64,000 nt of DNA from Candidatus Cybelea sp. (GCA_036489315.1 DASXFZ010000057.1:1-64000); one strand, 5' to 3'. Numbered from the stretch's first letter, positions 1 through 8,654 are shown. The notes: generated from the letters alone by a model not told the origin. Made by a program: numbers and translations.

Positions 1-2
1 CC

Positions 3-599
3 GTGGTGATCTTTGACAAACTGTCAAGAACGGATGAAGCTCGCCTATTCATTGACATAAATACTAAGCAACGCCCGGTCCCCAATGAATTGCTGCTCGA
101 CATAAAAAAACTGGCTAGCTACGACACGGAACTGGAAGAGACTTTAGGCGAGCTTTTTAATAGGCTCGCGACGGATGAGAACAGCCCACTCCTGGGGCTC
201 ATGTCGCCATCCAAAAAGGCGACAGGTAAGCTGTCGCGAGTGACAGTGAATGGAGCCCTCAAGCCGGTGTTAGCTAAGCTAGACGATCCAGACATCGAGC
301 GAACGTATGACGTCATCAGCGAATACCTGCACGCCGTCACATCCATTCTTAAGTCAAAGAAACAGCTCAAGGCGATAACCTCTCCCACTGTGTTCCGAGC
401 GTTTCTAGCGTTGTTTCCCGAAGTGGCGACCCGAGTAAAGGATCGATATAACGGCGAATTCACAAAACGGAACTTTTCTCGTGAACTTCAGCCGTTATCC
501 GATAGACTTACTGCAGGCCAACTTTCCAAGCCCGGCGACAGCTATAGGGTCTTTTATTCAACGTTAAGCCGACACCTAGAGCGTAAGCTTTCGCTTTAG
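3..599 (+). CDS. DGQHR-domain (DndB-like) protein, 5'-truncated
   Basis: The reading frame is open from the left edge, so only the C-terminal 198 residues are visible and the true start lies outside. The first residues carry a block reading FIDINTKQRPVP, the phage/island-type DGQHR/DndB signature in which an Asn-Thr-Lys-Gln stretch follows the DGQHR core; the core itself would lie upstream. DGQHR proteins are found in DNA-modification and defence islands (DndB regulates phosphorothioation). The rest is helical and charged with no other domain I recognise. Base composition is clearly more AT-rich than the rest of the window (ATA, TTA and AAA codons are common), which fits horizontal acquisition. 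It ends 4 bp before the next gene, so the two are probably cotranscribed. Family call is fairly secure; the substrate is unknown. Confidence 0.68.
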   Translation: MVIFDKLSRTDEARLFIDINTKQRPVPNELLLDIKKLASYDTELEETLGELFNRLATDENSPLLGLMSPSKKATGKLSRVTVNGALKPVLAKLDDPDIERTYDVISEYLHAVTSILKSKKQLKAITSPTVFRAFLALFPEVATRVKDRYNGEFTKRNFSRELQPLSDRLTAGQLSKPGDSYRVFYSTLSRHLERKLSL

Positions 600-603
600 C
601 ACT

Positions 604-1547
604 ATGTCGACAGGATATTACGTTGCCGCAGTCTTGCCGGCCGCAATTATCCAAAAGCAGTCCTCGAGCGCAGACTCTTTGCGAAATTTTATCCTTAAAG
701 GAAACTATGCGATTTACGCTGATACTGACCCTTTGGAGTTGACGGCTTCCGCCCCTGATCAACTCTTGGACGCATGGTGTGGTGATATATCACGAATTGC
801 GAGCGCAGCATTCGAATCCGCGGCTAGCGATGTTTCCGTTAAAGACCTGCCGCGTTCACTAGGGTGGCTTTTGATCAAATCGTATTACGCAGCTTTTTTA
901 GCGCGCACGCCCTCCTAAGAATGAATGGTAGTTCCCTAGCTTACTTTGATAGCAGAGGCATCGCTGCTCTGGTCAGGGCGGCTCGAACCTATTCCGTGTC
1001 GATTTCGCCAACTTCTGGATTATCGCCAACAAGGATCGTCGGCTCCGGTAACACTCTTGAAATCACTTCAAGTAAGCTTTCCGGGCATGGACATGCGGCT
1101 GTTTGGGAGGCATTTGACGATTTTCTTGATGATGTTACTCGCAAGGTTGCAACGCTTCCCACGACAGCGGAGACGAAAGATGCACTCGACCAACTTTTAA
1201 AGTTAACATCGTACTTGCGTCGGTCCGGCGTTGCTTGGTTGTCCGCAACGAGAAATGAAATAAATTACAGGCAGTTGCTCGATGTATGGTTTCCATATGG
1301 AAGGTCAAGGCCGGACCACAGGAGGGTCTTGAGAATGGCAAGTCAATGGGCGAACGCTTTCAAGGTAGATAGACATCTCCCTAAAGCGGATCACGCAGGA
1401 CTCATTCTGCTTGATTTATCGATGTTAATCGTGCGTCTGTGCCGAGAAGTGGTGCTCGCGGCGGCGGAGCTTAATACAGCAGGGAGATCGTTTTTGAATA
1501 ACACAACGATAAAGATGTTGAGATTGGTTGGAGGTCATGGAGCGTAA
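604..1547 (+). CDS. HEPN-like helical protein, split by a -1 frameshift at 894-900
   Basis: Two overlapping frames make one protein: 604-897 ends in a tryptophan-rich helix followed by KSYYAAF, and the frame open from 864 continues as FSAHALLRMNG. Joined at 894-900 they give the continuous motif W-L-L-I-K-S-Y-Y-A-A-F-(F/L)-S-A-H-A-L-L, typical of HEPN-like helical proteins. The join falls on T TTT TTA, placed in the zero frame exactly as an X XXY YYZ slippery site, and slipping back one base enters the second frame at 900. The C-terminal half has RNEINY and an Arg-x4-His (RSRPDH), reminiscent of HEPN RNase motifs. The product would be about 314 residues. Without frameshifting, translation stops at 918 after 104 residues. 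Programmed frameshift, inactivating mutation or base-call error all remain possible. Composition matches the preceding DGQHR gene. Confidence 0.6.
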
Positions 1548-1719
1548 AGTGGTCGAGTCAAGGAATAAGGCTGAACCGGCCTGACAGCAACGCGCCCGGC
1601 GCTGGGGCGTTTTGAACGCCCATGGCTCCCATCCGCGCGTGATTGTCCCCTCGGACAGCGGATGACGCTGCGCCTCGCCGGCCCGCGTGTCCGGTTTTGG
1701 AGCCCCTCTTTATTAACCC
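1548..1719. other. Folded spacer at the island/core junction
   Basis: No gene is visible here. The spacer contains a perfect 7-bp hairpin, GGGCGTT at 1605-1611 with AACGCCC at 1615-1621. Next comes a nested fold: CATCCGC (1630-1636) pairs with GCGGATG (1658-1664), inside it TGTCC (1644-1648) pairs with GGACA (1653-1657), and an outer GGCTCC (1624-1629) pairs with GGAGCC (1699-1704). CTCTTTATT follows on the plus strand. Composition changes from AT-richer to GC-rich here, and the next gene lacks its 5' half. It could be a terminator, a small RNA or part of an integration junction. Confidence 0.35.
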
Positions 1720-2415
1720 ATGGGCTTCGCCGACGCGCTCTCCAGCGCGGGCGTAAAGTATCTCGCCGCGAGTCCCGAGACGATGCTCGCGCCCGGCGTG
1801 CCGAGCAACGTGGCGCACGCGATCGCCGCCCACGAGAACGACCCGAGCGCGATGGCCCACAGCGTCGTCGGCGACGTCATGCGCACGAAATACGACGCCG
1901 GCGATTTCGGCGGTTTCGGGCCGGCCGCCGCCTTCGACGTGCTGGACGTGAGCCCGGAGAAGATTCGCTCCGCGGAAGCGTCGATCAAACGCCTCAACGA
2001 CGACGTCGCCGCGCAAGCTCGTAACCGCGACGTTGGCGGCGCCGTGCGCGAAGACGCCCGCGCAATTCCCGGGATGGTGCGCTTCCCCGGCGGCTCTGCC
2101 ATGCCGTGGCACGCCGATCGTCCCGCGATCGCTTTCTACGACACGCTCGCCAGCGACGGCCGGCTGGATGCCGGGTTGCGCGGCGATGCAAAAGCCGCCG
2201 CTGATGCCGTGGGGAACCTGGTACTTGCCCACCGGGAGAGCGGCGAGTTCGGGCCGTTTGGCGGCGCGGACTACAGCGATGCCGCCGGCCCGACCGTGCA
2301 CTTACCCACGTCGGCTAAGCAGATCGATCCCTGGGCCTCGGCCGGCGTCACCGAGACGCACAACGCGTTCTATACGAAGGTCGACGAAGGCGCGATGACG
2401 CGGGTGCTCGCCTAG
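1720..2415 (+). CDS. Clostripain-like (C11) peptidase C-terminal remnant
   Basis: The 231-residue product opens with MGFADALSSAGVKYLAASPE, which resembles the segment just after the catalytic Cys of clostripain-family (C11) peptidases, where the chain reads A-C-L-M-x-x-x-x-A-x-x-L-x...L-x-x-S-x-E. The tail (LVLAHRESGEFG...GPTVHLPT) matches the family's usual end. The N-terminal half with the catalytic His and Cys is absent: an in-frame TAA lies at 1714-1716, one codon before the ATG, and no C11-like sequence is seen upstream. The remnant begins at the point where island composition ends, so the gene was probably cut by integration or deletion. GC-rich codon use matches the chromosome, not the island. 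It is unlikely to be an active protease. Confidence 0.5.
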   Translation: MGFADALSSAGVKYLAASPETMLAPGVPSNVAHAIAAHENDPSAMAHSVVGDVMRTKYDAGDFGGFGPAAAFDVLDVSPEKIRSAEASIKRLNDDVAAQARNRDVGGAVREDARAIPGMVRFPGGSAMPWHADRPAIAFYDTLASDGRLDAGLRGDAKAAADAVGNLVLAHRESGEFGPFGGADYSDAAGPTVHLPTSAKQIDPWASAGVTETHNAFYTKVDEGAMTRVLA

Positions 2416-2441
2416 CATCCGGAGGCCGCCATCCGTTGGGG

Positions 2442-3794
2442 CTACTCTGAATCAGGTGGTAGCCCTGAAGGCGGCCGCGATAGAAAGTATGCCGGCGGAT
2501 AAGGCGCGGGGATCGGCTGGAAGACGCGCGGTTTCTGCTTGAAGTCAAAGCTGTCCACAAGGCTGGTGGCGCGCGTATCGGTGTATCCTCTGGAAGCCGG
2601 TCCGAGCGAATCGAGCTGGAACGTTTCCTCGATGAGTTTGAGAACGCTGCCGAATTCGTACGGCGTATGCGAAACGTACTCGACCTTTGCGTAAGGCGAG
2701 ATGATGATACATGGAACTCGAATGCCGAGACCGACGAAATCGCGTTGTGGGGGCGACACGTTGTCGTACCATCCACCCCAGTCGTCCCAAAGCACGACGA
2801 TAGCAGTGGTGTTCCAGTATTGGCTCTCACCGATTGCATTCACCACACTCGCTACCCACGACGCTCCCTTGTCGCTCTGCGAGCCGGCGTGATCGGAGTC
2901 CATGCCATCTGGGATCACCCACGATACCTGCGGGAGCCTTCCATGTGCGATATCTCTGAGCACCGTCGTTTGAGGCGAGATGACGTTCCTCTCCCAGTCG
3001 GGCCCAAACCGCACTTTCCGCATGGCCGCAAACGGCGACCAGAGCCGCGCTAACGCATACCTGCCTTGCGGCGCGTAGTACCTCCAGCTTATGCGCGCGG
3101 CGTCGAGCGTCTCCGCCATCGTATTATATTGTGTAAAGCATGGAAACGGTCCGTTCCCGCTCCTCTCGCGTTGCGGGTTCAGCAGATACGTCCACGTGCC
3201 AGCCGGAGCATCGCAACCCCAAGGCTGCCCGGTCGGACCGTCGACCTCGGCTTCATCGGCGCTAATGTTGGTCGTGCTCGCGACCAAATCGAGGTGGGCC
3301 GTAAACGATGGCCCGAACATCGTCGGAAACATGTGGTCCGCCAGCACGTATTCGCGCGCCATCGTCCAATACGGAGTGACTTGCTTACGCTGGAGATACG
3401 CGTAGACATAGGTTCCGGCCGGCCTATTGTTCGTGTAGAGGCTTCTGTCGAATCCGTTCATGCGGCCGTGGTTCCAGTCGGCCATTGCATTGCCCCAGTT
3501 GTGGAGTACATCCGGCCCCTTGAAGGTGATCGCGCGAAGGCGAACTCTGGCTCCAGTGTGCGTGTAGCCGTAAAACGTCGTATCGGCACCCTTGAAGCCG
3601 GCAAAAATGTCGTTGAAGGTCCGATTCTCCTGCACGATGAGAACGACGTGCTTGATGTACTTGCCCTCGGGCCCCTTTTGTGGCGGTCCCTGCGTCGGCG
3701 GCGTAATCGGGACCGGCGAGCTGCTGCCGCCACTCGAGGAACAGCCCGCGAACGCTGCTGCAATGAGAAAGACGACGCCGAGGCAACGCGTCAT
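2442..3794 (-). CDS. Secreted phosphoesterase/phospholipase C-like lipoprotein
   Basis: 450 residues starting with a short hydrophobic leader ending in FAGC, a lipobox, then a Ser/Gly linker: a lipoprotein anchored outside the inner membrane. The body carries the marks of the phosphoesterase (PF04185, phospholipase C/acid phosphatase) family: VVLIVQENRTFNDIF near residues 49-63, and the metal-binding WDDWGGWYDNV around residue 340. These enzymes are alkaline-phosphatase-fold hydrolases of phospholipids or phosphate esters. A paralogue with the same layout lies at 52796-54145. It stands alone, with about 125 bp to the next gene and a GGAGAA-type ribosome site before the ATG at 3794. The substrate cannot be told from sequence. 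Confidence 0.82.
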   Translation of the reverse strand: MTRCLGVVFLIAAAFAGCSSSGGSSSPVPITPPTQGPPQKGPEGKYIKHVVLIVQENRTFNDIFAGFKGADTTFYGYTHTGARVRLRAITFKGPDVLHNWGNAMADWNHGRMNGFDRSLYTNNRPAGTYVYAYLQRKQVTPYWTMAREYVLADHMFPTMFGPSFTAHLDLVASTTNISADEAEVDGPTGQPWGCDAPAGTWTYLLNPQRERSGNGPFPCFTQYNTMAETLDAARISWRYYAPQGRYALARLWSPFAAMRKVRFGPDWERNVISPQTTVLRDIAHGRLPQVSWVIPDGMDSDHAGSQSDKGASWVASVVNAIGESQYWNTTAIVVLWDDWGGWYDNVSPPQRDFVGLGIRVPCIIISPYAKVEYVSHTPYEFGSVLKLIEETFQLDSLGPASRGYTDTRATSLVDSFDFKQKPRVFQPIPAPYPPAYFLSRPPSGLPPDSE

Positions 3795-3919
3795 ATCTGA
3801 CCCCGCATTCTCCAGATGGTGCGTTATGGTTCTCTTTTTCGAGCGAGCGCAGCCCGATTCCGGCCGGACGCCGGTTTCGGACGACCGCGCGGGCTAAGAG
3901 GCTGCCGCCGTTTTCGTGC

Positions 3920-6067
3920 CTAACGGCGGAGCTGCGCGCGCGAGGGATAGATTGGCCGGTTGATGATTCGCTCGAGCGTCGGCGCGGGAGCCTTCAGCGC
4001 CAACTCGCAGAAGCGGGCAAAAGCATCGCGTGTCGCTTCGCCCTCGGCGTACCGCTCGTTGCGCTCCATCTCGATTCGTCCGCTCACCGGGAGAAAGCGA
4101 ACGTAACGGCCCTCGTCGTCCTCGCCCAGTTCCACGAGCTGCGCGTCCGAAAAGATGCGCAGCGCGGCGCCGACGCTGCGATCGCGAACGCCATCGGAGT
4201 CCAAGGCCCCCGTAAGCGCGACGTTGTCGCCGTGCACGACGCCGTCGCGCGCGAGGCTGCGCAGGCCGCGATAGATCTCGCGCAGCCGCGCGAGCGGGGG
4301 CGCGTCGAGGTCGATCAGGAACTCGTTGAGGGTGCGGTCGTGCTGCCCGAAGAGCAGGTGAATGCGCGCCGGGCCGCCGTCGCGCCCCGCCCGCCCGGCC
4401 TGCTGATTGAACTCCCCCGAATCGAAGTTGAGATGGTAGAGCACGACGTGACGCACGTCGGGCAAGTCGATGCCCTCGCCAAACGCCGAGGTCGCGATGA
4501 TCACCCGCAGCCGGCCCTCGCGAAAGAGCCGCTCGATCTCCAATCGCTCGCCGTTGGGCATCTTACCGTGGTAGAACATCACTTCGTCGCCCAGCTCTTT
4601 GCGCAATCGCTTGGCGACTTTCGTGACCTCCGAACGTGAGTAGCAGTAGACGATTCCCTTCTCCCGCTGCTCGCCCCGCGCAGCGAAGAGCTCGGTGAGG
4701 TAGCCGATCTTGTCTTTGGTACCGCGCGCGTCGACGACGTCGAGATTCTCACGCACCGTGGGGTCGATCACCCACGATTCGATGCGCAGGTCGGCGACGA
4801 TCCGCGCGAATGCCTCGTCGGTCGCAGTGGCGGTCAGCGCGAGCACTTGGGGATTGCCGAGCGACCGGATCGTATCGGCGAGCCGAGCGTAGGCGGCCCG
4901 ATGCCGCGACTCGTGCAGATGGTGCGCCTCGTCGACGACCACGAACGACGGAGCGCTCTTGCCTCGCAGCGCGTCGCGGTGGAACTCGAGAAACTCCGGC
5001 GTCGCGAGCACGACGTCCCAGGCTCCCGCCTCAAGCGCCGCAAAGAGCGCCTCACGCTCGAGCGCGTCGATCGAGCCGTTGGCTCGAAAGAAGCGCAAGC
5101 CCATCGGCTCGAGCGTTCGCACGAGCGCCTCGTATTGATCGTTGGCCAGCGCCCGCAGGGGATAGACGACCAGCGTGCGGCCGCTGCCGCTAAAGGCGCG
5201 CATCGCCGCGGTGTACTGAAAGCAGAACGATTTACCGCGCCCGGTTCCCAGCACCGCCAGCGTATTCTTCCCGGCCTCGACGCGCTCGAGAACCGCCAGC
5301 TGCGCTTCGTGCGGCCGAGCGGTTCCGATCAGCGCCGCGCGTACCAGCTCGCTCGTCTGCGCTGCATCGGTCTCGCCTCCGGCACGCATGGTTTGCAGCG
5401 ACCGCTCGCGTGCACTGCGCAGCGGAGCGGCATCGCGCTCGATGAGAATGTTGACGCCGCGACTTCTACCGCTTACGGCCTGCGCTGAGCCCGTCGAGCC
5501 CCCGGTCAGCGAGGCGACCCGCGCGCGATACCGCGCACCCGCATCGATCAGCGGCGCGATATGGGCGGCTAACTTCTTGTTCAGAAAGCCCAGCTGCAGG
5601 TGGCCGTAGCACACGGCGACGGCGTTGGCGTCGTGCGGGTTCTCCGGCTGCCGCCGCAGTTCGAGCGGCGCCTCGGCGCGCATGCCGGCGATGACGTCCT
5701 GGCGCCCTTCGAAGGAGACGCCGGCGAGCTTAGTGTGAAAGCGGGTTGCGTCGTCGATCGTCGAGTAGGGATCGCGCAGATACTCATCGCCGGCCGCAAA
5801 GACGCGCTCGACGAATGCACTGGCCTCGTCGAAGGCGCTCCCTTCGGCGGCCGCATCGGTTTCGCCGGCCGCGCTCGCGGCCTCGAGCGATGTCGCTTGT
5901 GAAAAAGAACGAAGAACCGCCTCGAAGGCAGCCTCCGACGGTGTGGGCGGGGGGAGCGCGCTAGGGCGCGCCGCCTTCTTCGGGCCGCTCGGCGCCTGAG
6001 TGCTGGTGCTCGGTTGAATCTTCGAGGTTGAGCGAGATCTCTTCGTGGCCTTGTTCCAACGCTTCAT
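3920..6067 (-). CDS. HIRAN-domain RecQ-like ATP-dependent DNA helicase
   Basis: 715 residues from the ATG at 6067. Residues about 110-190 form a HIRAN domain (FHTKLAGVSFEGRQD ... NPHDANAVAV ... LGFLNKKLA), a module that recognises damaged DNA or 3' ends. A superfamily 2 RecQ-type motor follows: Walker A LGTGRGKS near 273-280, DEAH box near 379, ALTATATD, and QQAGRAGRDGG near 555. No RQC zinc site or HRDC domain is evident. The start is uncertain: the open frame runs back to 6142 over secF, and no ATG, GTG or TTG lies between the secF stop (5961) and the first conserved residues, so 6067 implies about 107 bp of overlap. It sits downstream of secD-secF, where many bacteria carry recJ. A repair or replication-restart role is inferred. 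Confidence 0.85.
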   Translation of the reverse strand: MKRWNKATKRSRSTSKIQPSTSTQAPSGPKKAARPSALPPPTPSEAAFEAVLRSFSQATSLEAASAAGETDAAAEGSAFDEASAFVERVFAAGDEYLRDPYSTIDDATRFHTKLAGVSFEGRQDVIAGMRAEAPLELRRQPENPHDANAVAVCYGHLQLGFLNKKLAAHIAPLIDAGARYRARVASLTGGSTGSAQAVSGRSRGVNILIERDAAPLRSARERSLQTMRAGGETDAAQTSELVRAALIGTARPHEAQLAVLERVEAGKNTLAVLGTGRGKSFCFQYTAAMRAFSGSGRTLVVYPLRALANDQYEALVRTLEPMGLRFFRANGSIDALEREALFAALEAGAWDVVLATPEFLEFHRDALRGKSAPSFVVVDEAHHLHESRHRAAYARLADTIRSLGNPQVLALTATATDEAFARIVADLRIESWVIDPTVRENLDVVDARGTKDKIGYLTELFAARGEQREKGIVYCYSRSEVTKVAKRLRKELGDEVMFYHGKMPNGERLEIERLFREGRLRVIIATSAFGEGIDLPDVRHVVLYHLNFDSGEFNQQAGRAGRDGGPARIHLLFGQHDRTLNEFLIDLDAPPLARLREIYRGLRSLARDGVVHGDNVALTGALDSDGVRDRSVGAALRIFSDAQLVELGEDDEGRYVRFLPVSGRIEMERNERYAEGEATRDAFARFCELALKAPAPTLERIINRPIYPSRAQLRR

Positions 6068-7280
6068 CGTGCAGGCCCGCCTTCTGTGCGTCGAGAGGAT
6101 CGATGCCCTCTTCTTGCGCCAGCAGCGGCTCCTCGACGGCAACCGCGCCGTTCTCCTCCGGCCGGCGCTTGCGATAGCGTTGCACGGGAGCCGGAGAGAC
6201 CGAACGCGCTGCCTTCGCCTTTTGCCGGCGTTCGCGCCGCGCCGCGACGATGTCCTCGCGCGGCGCCCCGCCGCGGCCTTGCGGCGACGTCGCGTCGCCG
6301 CGCGAGCGCGTGGTCACGCTGCGCTCCGCCCCGACGCCGAGCTTGCGGCGCTTTGCCGCTGCCTCGAGCTGGCGCTTACGAAAGCCGAGCACCAAGGGTG
6401 CGGAGTAGAAGATCGAGTGGTAGCCGCCCGAGCAGATGCCGACGAGCAGCGCAAATGCAAAGTTCTTGAGGCTCGCGCCGCCGAGGGCGAGCAGCGCCAC
6501 CAAGGTAATCACCACGGTCGCCAGCGTGTTGAAGGAGCGCGTCATCGTCTGCTTGATCGACTCGTTGACGATCTTCTCGTACGGCGCGCCGGCCATCAGC
6601 TTGGTGTTCTCGCGTATTCGGTCGAGAATGACGATCGTGTCCATGACCGAGTAGCCGATGACGGTCAGCACCGCGGCTAAGAACGCGTCGTCGGCCCGGC
6701 GGTCGGCGAGCGCGTAGATGCCGATCATCATCGCCGCGTCGCGCACCAGCGCGATGACGGTGACCAAACCGAAGATGTAGTTCCAGCCGAAGCGGAAGGC
6801 GATGTAGAGGAACTGGATGCCGAGCGCAATCACCAGCGCCCAGAGCGCGTTGGTGAGATACTCGCGGCCGAGCGACGGTCCGACGGCGGTGATCTGCGAC
6901 GCGGCGCGGTCGACCGGCGCGACCGTATTGAGCGCTTTCCACAGCGGCGCCGAATCGTTGGCGTACGCCGACTGCGTTTGAATGACGAAAGCCTTGCCGC
7001 CCGTTCCGGCGGTCGTCACCGACTCGTCGGTCAGGCCGAGGCCGGTCAGCGCCGACTTGACCTTATCGGCGGTGGTCGGCTGCGTGAACTGCACCGAGAT
7101 GTCGGTGCCGCCGGTAAACGAGAGGCCCAGGCGCAGCATGTGCGAGGGCTGGAAGCCTTTGCCGCCCTGGAAGCCGTGGTAGATCATCGCCCCGAAGCCG
7201 AGCGCAATGACGAGATACGAGATCGTTGAGACGATCCGGAACCAGCCGACGATATTCCAGTTTAGCCGACGAAACAGCAT
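5961..7280 (-). CDS. secF: Protein translocase subunit SecF with long C-terminal tail
   Basis: Inner-membrane partner of SecD that uses the proton gradient to pull exported proteins out of the SecYEG channel. Residues about 1-300 are canonical: TM1 near 17-36, the LGLSFTGGTDI periplasmic motif near 52-62, and the TM4 signature GYSVMDTIVILDRIRENTK near 207-225. Residues about 300-439 are an extra cytoplasmic tail, first basic (many Arg/Lys), then acidic (Glu-rich), which standard SecF proteins of about 300 residues lack. secD ends 3 bp before this start, so the two are translated together. The 3' end overlaps the likely start of the helicase gene downstream. Confidence 0.95.
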   Translation of the reverse strand: MLFRRLNWNIVGWFRIVSTISYLVIALGFGAMIYHGFQGGKGFQPSHMLRLGLSFTGGTDISVQFTQPTTADKVKSALTGLGLTDESVTTAGTGGKAFVIQTQSAYANDSAPLWKALNTVAPVDRAASQITAVGPSLGREYLTNALWALVIALGIQFLYIAFRFGWNYIFGLVTVIALVRDAAMMIGIYALADRRADDAFLAAVLTVIGYSVMDTIVILDRIRENTKLMAGAPYEKIVNESIKQTMTRSFNTLATVVITLVALLALGGASLKNFAFALLVGICSGGYHSIFYSAPLVLGFRKRQLEAAAKRRKLGVGAERSVTTRSRGDATSPQGRGGAPREDIVAARRERRQKAKAARSVSPAPVQRYRKRRPEENGAVAVEEPLLAQEEGIDPLDAQKAGLHDEALEQGHEEISLNLEDSTEHQHSGAERPEEGGAP

Positions 7281-7283
7281 GCG

Positions 7284-8654
7284 CTACGCCCCCGCTCCGG
7301 CCTTGGCGAAGATGCCGACGTCCGACGGTTTGACGCCGTAGAGCTGGGGCGACGTCAGCAGATCGTTGTCCACGAGAACGTCGACCAAGAAGCGCGTGAT
7401 GAAGACGGCGGTGACCAGCGAGACGACGGTTCCCCAGAAGAGCGTAAAGGCAAAACCTTTGACCGTTCCGGTACCGAGCATATAGAGCACGCCGGCGCCG
7501 ACGATCGTCGTGAAGTGGCTATCGAAGACGGCCGAGAACGCGCGCTGGAACCCGATCCGCACGGCCGCGCGCATCGTCTTGCCGTTCCAAAGCTCTTCCT
7601 TGATGCGTTCGAAGATCAGGACGTTGGCGTCGACCGCCATACCGATCGAAAGCACGAAGCCGGCGATGCCCGGCAGCGTCAGGGTTACGTGCGAGAGGGC
7701 GAGAATCGCCATCATCACGAGCACGTAGACCGCCAGCGCCAAGTCGGCCAGCAGGCCGGGCAGACGGTAGACGGCGATCATGAAAATCAGGACCAACCCC
7801 AGGCCGAGCGCCGCCGCGCGCATCGACTGCACCAAGTCGATCTTGCCGAGCGTCGGGCCAATCGACTCTTTCTCGATGATCTTCACGCTGACCGGCAGGG
7901 CGCCGGCGTTGAGTTCGTTGGCCAGCGTGATCGTATCTTCTTGGGTGAACGAGCCGGTGATCTGTCCGCTGTCGTAGATCGGGCTCTGGATGATCGGCGC
8001 CGAGAGATAACGGTGATCGAGAAAGATGCCCAGCGGCTTCTGCAGATTCGACGACGTCAGCTTGCCGAAGCGAGCCGGGTCTTTGGTCTGGAAGTTGATG
8101 TTCGGCCGGCCGGACTGATCGTAACTCGCCTGCGCACCCTTGAGGTCCTTGCCCGAGTAGACGACCGGGCCGCTGAGATCGTAGGCGGTCTTCGAGACGT
8201 ACGCTTCCGCTGCGGCCTTTTGCTTGGGCGTTGCGGTCACCAGGTTTTTGAGGACGTCGTTGGCGGCGTCGGCCTTCTGCATCACGTCGAACGGCACGAT
8301 CTTATACGCCAGAACGGCAACCTGCTTGAGCACCTGCTCCGCTTGATCGGGATCCTTGACGGCGGGAAGCTCGACGAGAATCCGGTTGACGCCGACGTTG
8401 CTGATCGACGGTTCGGCGACGCCGAGTCCGTTTATGCGTCTGTCGATGACCTCGCGAGTCTGCGCTTGGACCTGCGCCGTGATCGTCGGGACTTCTTCGG
8501 TGGGATAGAGCTGCAGCAACAGCCGCGCTCCGCCTTGCAGATCGAGGCCGAGACGGATCGTCTTTTGCACCGGCACGACCGACCAGATCGCAAAGACGCA
8601 GACCGCGACGATAACTAACGCCTTCAACGGCGTTTTAAGATTCTTCCAGTTCAT
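7284..8654 (-). CDS. secD: Protein translocase subunit SecD
   Basis: 456 residues. One N-terminal membrane helix is followed by the LDLQGGARLLLQL block near residue 38 (the D1 motif of SecD), the periplasmic P1 head, and five further helices with the SIGMAVDANVLIFERIKEE signature near 345. It works with SecF in the late steps of Sec export. The order secD-secF with a 3-bp gap is the usual one. A start at 8654 (ATG) puts the first helix at residues 11-29, as expected. No regulatory signal is visible; the upstream symporter gene ends 15 bp away and may share the transcript. Confidence 0.96.
   Translation of the reverse strand: MNWKNLKTPLKALVIVAVCVFAIWSVVPVQKTIRLGLDLQGGARLLLQLYPTEEVPTITAQVQAQTREVIDRRINGLGVAEPSISNVGVNRILVELPAVKDPDQAEQVLKQVAVLAYKIVPFDVMQKADAANDVLKNLVTATPKQKAAAEAYVSKTAYDLSGPVVYSGKDLKGAQASYDQSGRPNINFQTKDPARFGKLTSSNLQKPLGIFLDHRYLSAPIIQSPIYDSGQITGSFTQEDTITLANELNAGALPVSVKIIEKESIGPTLGKIDLVQSMRAAALGLGLVLIFMIAVYRLPGLLADLALAVYVLVMMAILALSHVTLTLPGIAGFVLSIGMAVDANVLIFERIKEELWNGKTMRAAVRIGFQRAFSAVFDSHFTTIVGAGVLYMLGTGTVKGFAFTLFWGTVVSLVTAVFITRFLVDVLVDNDLLTSPQLYGVKPSDVGIFAKAGAGA

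Noticed and set aside
1605-1621. On the minus strand GGGCGTTCAAAACGCCC looks like a tRNA T-arm (5-bp stem, 7-base TTCAAAA loop)
   Set aside because: No matching acceptor stem, D-arm or anticodon arm is found at the right distances, so it is treated as a plain hairpin.
1558-2301. Long minus-strand open frame opposite the C11 remnant
   Set aside because: Composition and repeats follow the antisense of a GC-rich gene; no domain and no conserved start; the plus-strand frame has recognisable C11 sequence.
7515-8618. 367-codon plus-strand frame across secD
   Set aside because: Antisense shadow of a highly conserved gene.
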